Below are positions 30,954 through 36,172 of a stretch of 36,172 bases of DNA, piece after piece; the stretch's first letter is position 1, and each line of letters starts with the position of its first letter. The notes under the pieces are model-generated. The model worked only from the letters and a program-made list of their open reading frames with translations. It made no database searches and had not been told where the DNA came from. The DNA comes from Selenomonadaceae bacterium (lineage in GTDB: Bacteria > Bacillota > Negativicutes > Selenomonadales > Selenomonadaceae). The translations under genes were made by a program, and so were the position numbers. Location of the stretch: assembly GCA_017535925.1 (NCBI GenBank), contig JAFXTD010000018.1, positions 1 to 36,172 on the forward strand, written 5' to 3'.

Positions 30954-31260
30954 CTGAATTAATAGAGGAAAGTTTAGCCGCAAAATCCTCGACGAGCTTT
31001 AAAACAATCGTCCGCGATTCTTTTGGCAAGCTGTCAAATGCCACAATCAATCTTCGTTCCTCCGCAGATAATTTTTCGTCTTCGCGATTAGGAATGAACT
31101 CTTCGCCCGCATGATTCCGAATAAACTCTTCGACGCTCGTTTGAACTAACATTGACAAACTCAATCCCAATTCTGCCGCCGCTTGTTTATAAACGTCGCG
31201 CTTGCCTTTAAGAATTTCGACAGCGAGGAGGTCGCGTGTTGTTTTTGGGCGATACCTCAT
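30946..31260 (-). CDS. Small ribbon-helix-helix-like protein
   Basis: A 104-residue protein whose N-terminal half (KGKRDVYKQAAAELGLSLSM then LVQTSVEEFIRNHAGEEF) has the pattern of an Arc/CopG-like ribbon-helix-helix or plasmid/phage antitoxin-like DNA-binding fold. The C-terminal half is acidic and helical (EKLSAEERRLIVAFDSLPKE). I do not recognise a specific family. No toxin gene is adjacent. Start is ATG at 31260 behind AAAGGGGT, 14 bases after the Wzt-like gene, so it is probably the last gene of the chemoreceptor transcript. It may regulate that operon or vanW, whose promoter overlaps its end; this is inference. Confidence 0.6.
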   Translation of the reverse strand: MRYRPKTTRDLLAVEILKGKRDVYKQAAAELGLSLSMLVQTSVEEFIRNHAGEEFIPNREDEKLSAEERRLIVAFDSLPKESRTIVLKLVEDFAAKLSSINSVD

Positions 31261-31274
31261 AAAAATTACCCCTT

Positions 31275-32621
31275 TCAATTCACACGGCGAACGGTTAAAT
31301 CGTTGTGCCAATGAACGTAGCCGCCCGACAAACTCAAATAGGGATTCGGACTGACGACTTGGAATTGAACGGCGCAAGGAACGAAGTCACACATTTCAAC
31401 GGAGCTCAAAGTTTCGTCGACGGGCGAGGAAATGACGCAGGCAATATCGTAAAGCTCTTGCCGCAATTCGACTTTGAATTTCCAATCGATAACGTAGACT
31501 TCGCCCGCGTTGCCGTCGACGATAGCCTTTGTGTCGTTGAAGCGCGAATCGGTGTAAACCAAATCAATGCCGGTTGCGTTGCGAATGTGATAGCCCATGC
31601 CGAGAAACGGAATATATTTTTTGAAACGGACAATCATGCGCAAGATGACTTCCTGCCCGAAGATAACCTCGTTGATGAGTTCGCCGCTCAAGTCGAGGAG
31701 CTGAACGTTTTCAAAGACAGCACGACCGTCGCCGCCGCGTTGATAAGTTGCGTTCTTCATGAAAATATCTTTGCCGCGTTCGAGACTTTCGACGGAAAAA
31801 TTTTCTTCGTCGAAATTTTTTTTGTCGCCGCGCAGATTATCGGCAAGATTGTTTTGAAATTGAGCTTGAGCTCCGGTGAGTTCGCCGCGTGATTCGACAA
31901 GCATGTTTCGATAAACTTCAACGACTTCTTTGGCGGGCGCGTCCATTAAAATTTTTCCGTTCTGCATGAGGAAAGCACGTTCGCAAAGATTTTTCACGGC
32001 AAAAGTATCGTGACTGACAAAGATAACCGTGACGCCGCCTTGAATCATCGAACGCATTTTATCCATACACTTGCTTTGAAAGAATGCGTCGCCGACACTC
32101 AAAGCCTCGTCGACAATCAGAATATCGGGCTCGACGAAGGCATTGACTGCAAAGGCAAGGCGTGCGAACATGCCCGACGAATAAGTTTTGACGGGTTGAT
32201 TAATGAAGTCGCCGATATCCGCGAAGGCGATAATGTCATCAATCTTGGCGTCCATGACTTCGCGGCTGTGTCCGATTAAAAGTCCGTTCATGTAAATATT
32301 TTCTACGCCGGTCATTTCGGGATTGAAGCCCGCGCCGAGTTCCAACAGCGAGGCAATTCTTCCGTTGACTTCCAAAGAGCCGCCGCTGGGAGTGAGGACA
32401 CCCGTAATAATTTTCAGCAACGTCGACTTGCCCGCACCGTTCTTTCCGACAAGTCCGATATTTTCTCCGCGCCGTATTTCAAACGAAATATCATTGAGCG
32501 CGTAAAAATCTCTGCTGTATCTTTTGTGGAAAGGGTGGAACGTCTCTTTGAGCCGGTCGATGTCCTTGTCGTAGATTTTATAAATTTTTGTGAGGTGCTC
32601 CGCTTTGATTGCAACGCTCAA
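31275..32621 (-). CDS. Wzt-like polysaccharide ABC transporter ATPase
   Basis: A 448-residue protein made of an ABC ATPase (about 1-245) and a C-terminal carbohydrate-binding-type domain (about 290-445), as in Wzt proteins that recognise the end of an O-antigen or teichoic polymer for export. Walker A GKNGAGKS is at 59-66, the family signature KTYSSGMFARLAFAVN replaces LSGGQ, and Walker B is ILIVDEALSVGD. The C-terminal domain shows the typical RMIVRFKKYIPFLGMGYHIR pattern. Its permease partner Wzm is absent from the window. Start is TTG at 32621 behind AAGGAGA, 12 bases after the chemoreceptor gene. Confidence 0.9.
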   Translation of the reverse strand: MSVAIKAEHLTKIYKIYDKDIDRLKETFHPFHKRYSRDFYALNDISFEIRRGENIGLVGKNGAGKSTLLKIITGVLTPSGGSLEVNGRIASLLELGAGFNPEMTGVENIYMNGLLIGHSREVMDAKIDDIIAFADIGDFINQPVKTYSSGMFARLAFAVNAFVEPDILIVDEALSVGDAFFQSKCMDKMRSMIQGGVTVIFVSHDTFAVKNLCERAFLMQNGKILMDAPAKEVVEVYRNMLVESRGELTGAQAQFQNNLADNLRGDKKNFDEENFSVESLERGKDIFMKNATYQRGGDGRAVFENVQLLDLSGELINEVIFGQEVILRMIVRFKKYIPFLGMGYHIRNATGIDLVYTDSRFNDTKAIVDGNAGEVYVIDWKFKVELRQELYDIACVISSPVDETLSSVEMCDFVPCAVQFQVVSPNPYLSLSGGYVHWHNDLTVRRVN

Positions 32622-32633
32622 AATTTTTTCTCC

Positions 32634-34319
32634 TTACAATTTGAATTGAGAAACTTCGCCGTGCATGTCGTTTGCAAGTTCGGAAAGAGTTTTGCTCGCG
32701 TCGGCAACTTCCTGCATCGTAGCCGTTTGCTCTTGCGTCGCCGCTCTGACGGAAGAGGCATTGTCGCTCGAACGAATTGCAATTTCTTTGACGTGCTCGA
32801 CCGCCGAAATAATTTCCTTGTTGCTCGCGTCGACGGCGATAATATCTTCAAGACTTTTGGCAACATTCATGTTGAGTTTCGCCGCTTGAGTTTCAATCCC
32901 GACAAAAGCCTCGCCCGTCTCCGCAACAGATTGGATTCCGTCCTTGACGCTTTGATTGCCGAGTTCGATTGATTCGACGGCGGAATTTGTATCGGCTTGA
33001 ACGGTGGCGATAAGCTTTGCAATTTTATCCGATGCCTCGCCCGATTGTTCGGCAAGCTTGCGAACCTCTTCCGCAACGACCGCGAAGCCTCGACCTTGTT
33101 CACCGGCACGCGCCGCCTCGATTGCCGCGTTCAATGCCAAAAGATTCGTCTGACCTGCAATGCCCGAAATGGTTTCAACTATCTGCCCGATTTCATCCGA
33201 ACGCCTGCCGAGTTCGCCGATAACCTGCGCCGAAGAGCTGACTTGTTCCGCGATATTTTTCATGACGGCAATGGCAACGTCGACTTTCTCTTTGCCGAGT
33301 GAGGCGTTGTTCGCGCTGTCGAGGGCGATTTGTTCCATGTCCTTAGCCGTTGCGCGCAAGTCGTCCATTCGTTTGTGCATGTCTTGAATTTTTTCTTCAA
33401 GCGTGCCGATTGTCTTTTCCTGTTCGGCGGTGCCGCTTGACAAAACTTCCATGCTCTGCGCGACGACGTTAATCGATTCGTTTGTTTGTTGAGTGCCGGC
33501 AGTAAGTTCTTCGCTTGAGGCCACGACGCGTTCCGAACACTCCGCGATTTTAGTCAAAAGATTTTTGAGGCGAATCTTCATATCGTTGACGCTTTCCGAC
33601 AAAGCTCCCAGCTCGTCATCCGATTTAATTTCCAAGTCTTTAATGCGCAAGTTGCCGCCGGAAATTTTTTTCATTGCGCCGCCGACTTCCTCGATTTGCC
33701 CGACCATTTTGCCGATAAAAAAATTCGACGCCAAGCCGCAAAGAATCACAATCACGACGACAGCCAATGCAATCGACAAAATCAAATTATCGGTGACCGC
33801 ATCCATTTCGTGAACGCTGATACCGACAAAGAGCATGCCGATTGTTTTGCCCGTCGCGTCTTTAATCGGTTGATAAGCAGCGTAGTGGTCTTCGCCCATG
33901 ACAGACGCCTTGCCGACAAAAAATTTTCCTTGAGTTATTACGTTTTCAATGACGGCTTCGGAGGCTTTGGTGCCGACTTGCCGATTGCCTGCAGAATCTT
34001 TGACGGTCGTTATAACGCGGGTGTCGCCGTTGAAAATCGTGACCTTGCCGTTGCAAATGCCGCTTAAAAAATCGGCGATTTCGTTCACGCCGTCAATCTG
34101 TTGCGCGCCTTTGAAAAGAATTCCGTTTTGCAAATGCCAATCGCCGTAGTAGCGACTGTTTACAATTTCTGTAAGCGATTGAACATCGGCGGCGGCTTTC
34201 ATTTCCAAAGCTTTAGCGAAACCTTCTTCCGCACGAAAGTAGCCGATAATTCCCATGAGCACACACGCGACAATCACAATCGCATTGACTGCCAAAATCG
34301 ATTTGGTCTTCAGACCCAT
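32634..34319 (-). CDS. Methyl-accepting chemotaxis protein with single Cache domain
   Basis: A 561-residue chemoreceptor: membrane segment at about 7-27, an extracytoplasmic single-Cache sensor (about 30-180, with [20 protein letters not shown] and [19 protein letters not shown]), second membrane segment about 183-205, HAMP domain to about 260, and a signalling domain whose hairpin tip is [20 protein letters not shown] followed by [20 protein letters not shown]. It would feed CheA-CheY signalling. Start is ATG at 34319 behind AGAAGGTG. It is the first gene of a transcript that continues into the Wzt-like ATPase (12-base gap), an unusual partner. Confidence 0.95.
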   Translation of the reverse strand: MGLKTKSILAVNAIVIVACVLMGIIGYFRAEEGFAKALEMKAAADVQSLTEIVNSRYYGDWHLQNGILFKGAQQIDGVNEIADFLSGICNGKVTIFNGDTRVITTVKDSAGNRQVGTKASEAVIENVITQGKFFVGKASVMGEDHYAAYQPIKDATGKTIGMLFVGISVHEMDAVTDNLILSIALAVVVIVILCGLASNFFIGKMVGQIEEVGGAMKKISGGNLRIKDLEIKSDDELGALSESVNDMKIRLKNLLTKIAECSERVVASSEELTAGTQQTNESINVVAQSMEVLSSGTAEQEKTIGTLEEKIQDMHKRMDDLRATAKDMEQIALDSANNASLGKEKVDVAIAVMKNIAEQVSSSAQVIGELGRRSDEIGQIVETISGIAGQTNLLALNAAIEAARAGEQGRGFAVVAEEVRKLAEQSGEASDKIAKLIATVQADTNSAVESIELGNQSVKDGIQSVAETGEAFVGIETQAAKLNMNVAKSLEDIIAVDASNKEIISAVEHVKEIAIRSSDNASSVRAATQEQTATMQEVADASKTLSELANDMHGEVSQFKL

Positions 34320-34350
34320 CAGCGAGCACCTTCTTTAAAACATTTTTGGT

Positions 34351-34379
34351 ATTCTATCAAATTATCTGCGCGGTGTAAA
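34351..34379 (-). promoter_or_regulatory. Promoter of the chemoreceptor operon
   Basis: On the minus strand, TTTACA (34379-34374), a 17-base spacer and TAGAAT (34356-34351), about 30 bases before the ATG at 34319. It is of the housekeeping sigma type. Confidence 0.7.
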
Positions 34380-34399
34380 AAATTTTTTGCGGCTAAAGT

Positions 34400-34437
34400 A
34401 AAGTTTAATTGCGGGGGAAAAATATTCGATAAACTTT
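34400..34437. promoter_or_regulatory. Inverted repeat upstream of the repeat-protein gene
   Basis: AAAGTTTA (34400-34407) and TAAACTTT (34430-34437) are perfect inverted copies 22 bases apart, ending 18 bases before the ATG at 34456. It could be an operator or a leader hairpin. No convincing -35/-10 pair is seen for the plus-strand gene; the nearest pattern, TAAT-N15-TTCGATAA, is a weak match to a flagellar-type sigma promoter. Confidence 0.4.
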
Positions 34438-34455
34438 CGAGAGAGGTGAGGCAAA

Positions 34456-36172
34456 ATGGCAAATAACGTAAACGTGATGATGATGACACCGAATCAACCG
34501 GTCTCGTCGCCGCGAACAGTTTCGCAGAGCACACAGCCGAGATATAGAGCCGCAACCCGAACGCAAGCAAGAACGACGTCGCGCACGGGCGGAAAAAATT
34601 TCGGCGCGACGCTCAATGAAATACACGCAAAGCTTGACGAGATTAAACAGAGCGTTCAAGATTTGAAAGAGGCTCAAGAGCAATCGCAAGTTGAATCGGA
34701 CACGCCCGACGAGGTTAAAAAAAATCCTCAAGACTTGCAAGAAACTCAAGAGGAACTGCCGCAAGTTGAATCGGACATGCCCGACGAGGTTAAAAAAAAT
34801 CTTCAAGCCTTGAAAGATTTTCAAGAGGAACTGCCGCAAGTTGAATCGGACACGCCCGACGAGCCGAAACAACTTCCTCAAGCCTTGAAAGAAACTCAAG
34901 AGGAACTGCCGCAAGTTGAATCGGACATGCCCGACGAGGTTAAACAATTTCCTCAAGACGTTAAAGGCACTTGGCAAAAGCAACAGCAAATTAAATCGGA
35001 CACGCCCGACGAGCCGAAACAAATTCCGCAAGCCTTGAAAGATTTTCAAGAGGAACTGCCGCAAATTAAATCGGACACGCCCGACGAACCGAAACAAATT
35101 CCTCAAGCCTTAAAAGATTTTCAAGAGGAACTGCCGCAAATTAAATCGGACACGCCCGACGCGCCGAAACAACTTCCGCAAGCCTTGAAAGATTTTCAAG
35201 CGGAACTGCCGCAAGTTAAATCGGACACACCCGACGAGCCGAAACAACTTCCGCCGCAAGCCTTAAAAGATTTTCAAGAGGAACTGCCGCAAGTTAAATC
35301 GGACACGCCCGACGAACCGAAACAAATTCCTCAAGCCTTGAAAGATTTTCAAGAGGAACTGCCGCAAGTTAAATCGGACACGCCCGACGAACCGAAACAA
35401 ATTCCGCAAGCCTTAAAAGATTTTCAAGAGGAACTGCCGCAAATTAAATCGGACACAACGGAACTCAAAACAGAAACAGAGATACCTGCTCAAGGAAAGA
35501 GCGACACTCCGCAGGATGCGCCTCAACGGGACAAAGAAATTTTATCGGCGGGCGAAAAAATTTTCATTCCAAAGATTCTTCCGAAAGAAATGTTCTTGCT
35601 TGAAGGAGAGGAATTGCCTGCGGAGATTTCTTTTGTCGAAGAGGAATTGCCGCTCGAAACAAAAAAGCCCGATACGGAAAATTCAGTTGAAGATGAACTT
35701 CCCGATAATCAATCGCCGGAATTTTTGACGTCAGGCAATATGAATTATTTCTTCGTCATGAACGCGGAGACGCTCCTCGCTGCCAAACCCGTTGCGGATG
35801 AGCCGAAAGTTGACGGCGTACAAAATTTGATGACGCTCGTGCCGCAAACGAAAAACGATAATGCGCAATCGATGTTGAAAATGCTGGGCAGCAGAGCTTG
35901 GCGAGCGATTGAAATTCAGCCCGTCGAGGCACAACCGCAACCGATTGTCGAAGTTCAACCTCAAGCGACTGTCGAAGTTCAACCTCAACCGACAGTCGAA
36001 GTTCAACCTCAACCGACAGTCGAAGTTCAACCTCAACCGACAGTTCAAGTTCAACCTCAAGCGAACGTTCAAGTTCAACCTCAAGCGAACGTTCAAGTTC
36101 AACCTCAAGCGAACGTTCAAGTTCAACCTCAAGCGAACGTTCAAGTTCAACCTCAAGCGAACGTTCAAGTTC
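34456..36172 (+). CDS. Repeat-rich protein of unknown function (3' end outside window)
   Basis: An open frame from ATG at 34456 (GAGGTGAGG upstream) to the window end, 572 residues visible and no stop. Residues 1-79 are basic then helical (FGATLNEIHAKLDEIKQSVQ). Residues 80-330 are ten tandem 25-residue repeats (one of 26), consensus near KSDTPDEPKQIPQAL then KDFQEELPQI. A unique acidic part follows to about 495, then eight-residue repeats (VEVQPQPT changing to VQVQPQAN) from 35944, nine full units and still running at the edge. There is no signal peptide or membrane segment. The family is not recognised; a scaffold or surface-linked role is speculation. Long minus-strand frames across the repeats are shadows. 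Confidence 0.8.
   Translation, partial: MANNVNVMMMTPNQPVSSPRTVSQSTQPRYRAATRTQARTTSRTGGKNFGATLNEIHAKLDEIKQSVQDLKEAQEQSQVESDTPDEVKKNPQDLQETQEELPQVESDMPDEVKKNLQALKDFQEELPQVESDTPDEPKQLPQALKETQEELPQVESDMPDEVKQFPQDVKGTWQKQQQIKSDTPDEPKQIPQALKDFQEELPQIKSDTPDEPKQIPQALKDFQEELPQIKSDTPDAPKQLPQALKDFQAELPQVKSDTPDEPKQLPPQALKDFQEELPQVKSDTPDEPKQIPQALKDFQEELPQVKSDTPDEPKQIPQALKDFQEELPQIKSDTTELKTETEIPAQGKSDTPQDAPQRDKEILSAGEKIFIPKILPKEMFLLEGEELPAEISFVEEELPLETKKPDTENSVEDELPDNQSPEFLTSGNMNYFFVMNAETLLAAKPVADEPKVDGVQNLMTLVPQTKNDNAQSMLKMLGSRAWRAIEIQPVEAQPQPIVEVQPQATVEVQPQPTVEVQPQPTVEVQPQPTVQVQPQANVQVQPQANVQVQPQANVQVQPQANVQVQPQANVQV
34693..35445 (+). repeat. Ten tandem 75-base coding repeats
   Basis: Units of 75 bases (unit 8 has 78) encode the 25-residue repeats. 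Units 5-10 are almost identical at DNA level including third positions, while units 1-4 have diverged (VKK in place of PKQ; unit 4 reads DVKGTWQKQQQI). Recent copying at the 3' side is implied, and length differences between strains are likely. Confidence 0.9.
35944..36172 (+). repeat. 24-base coding repeat array at the window edge
   Basis: Nine full units and part of a tenth of a 24-base repeat near GTTCAAGTTCAACCTCAAGC plus GAAC. The last four full units are identical. The array continues past the window end, so its true length is unknown. Confidence 0.9.

Noticed and set aside
34403-34433. Flagellar-sigma (TAAA-N15-GCCGATAA) promoter before the repeat-protein gene
   Set aside because: Only TAAT-N15-TTCGATAA is present. 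The match is weak and no other flagellar gene is adjacent.
34405-35106. Long minus-strand frame rich in Phe, Leu and Arg repeats
   Set aside because: It is the antisense of the 75-base coding repeats. The plus strand has a proper start, a ribosome site and a continuous frame through unique and repeated parts.
34693-35445. CRISPR-like array from regular 75-base spacing
   Set aside because: There are no unique spacers; the repeats are contiguous, in frame and coding. The heptamer arrays are likewise too short and without spacers.
35731-36168. Minus-strand frame of VRLRLNLN repeats
   Set aside because: It is the antisense of the 24-base VQPQ array; it has no plausible start context and is a by-product of repeat periodicity.

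Overview
The window looks like chromosome from a diderm Firmicute, most likely of the Negativicutes (inference). Start sites carry strong AGGAGG-type ribosome sites, TTG and GTG starts are common, and A/T runs are frequent around a fairly GC-rich code. It also holds an LPS-core heptose epimerase (hldD), minor pseudopilins, an LPS/O-antigen-type ABC ATPase, an RTX-type repeat protein and a MotE-like protein. No rRNA, tRNA, CRISPR, transposase or phage gene was recognised.

Layout. 1-144: no gene seen. 145-2309 (-): DUF6056-like membrane protein and a sirtuin. 2344-4285: triple-hairpin repeat copy 1, then metQ-sufD (+), a very small ORF and a terminator. 4371-6312: repeat copy 2, a DUF1858 redox protein (-), then rsmH-ftsL (+), a fragment of the division/cell-wall cluster that stops at a terminator. 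6369-8399 (-): a cytidine-deaminase-like protein without its zinc cysteines, MgtC family, CYTH protein, Rrf2 regulator. 8446-10758 (+): divergent operator/promoter region and the cysteine/homocysteine operon cysK-metY. 10832-14194 (-): 1120-residue RTX-type repeat protein behind a promoter whose spacer is mostly a 14-base A run. 14342-19676 (-): GT-C-like membrane protein, MotE-like protein, nitroreductase, two exported unknowns, exported SagB-like nitroreductase. 19686-23405 (-): MATE/ATPase fusion with a damaged front end, hldD, repeat copy 3, shortened cinA. 23739-25747 (+): MacB-type ABC ATPase and permease. 25753-30894 (-): vanW, mnmA, ftsE and four minor pseudopilins in GspH-I-J-K order. 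30946-34319 (-): chemoreceptor, Wzt-like ATPase, small ribbon-helix-helix-like protein. 34456 to the window end (+): an open-ended repeat protein, 572 residues visible.

How the genes fit together. The Rrf2 gene and cysK-metY diverge from about 115 bases in which a 27-base dyad covers both -35 boxes, so a cysteine or Fe-S sensing switch is likely. metQ would import methionine and sits with a sufD, another link between sulfur and Fe-S metabolism. Several genes serve the envelope: hldD, the GT-C-like protein, Wzt, vanW, ftsE/ftsL, the RTX protein and the exported unknowns.

The most unusual material lies outside the proteins. (1) A roughly 150-base repeat occurs three times; two of its hairpins keep their pairing while changing sequence and a third is almost invariant. 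(2) Degenerate 7-base tandem arrays sit at or just after many stop codons and often supply the stop; since 7 is not a multiple of 3, an array closes all reading frames. (3) The homopolymer in the RTX promoter spacer is a candidate phase-variation switch, and the RTX gene has a complete internal ribosome site and ATG at residue 449, suggesting a fusion of two genes or two products.
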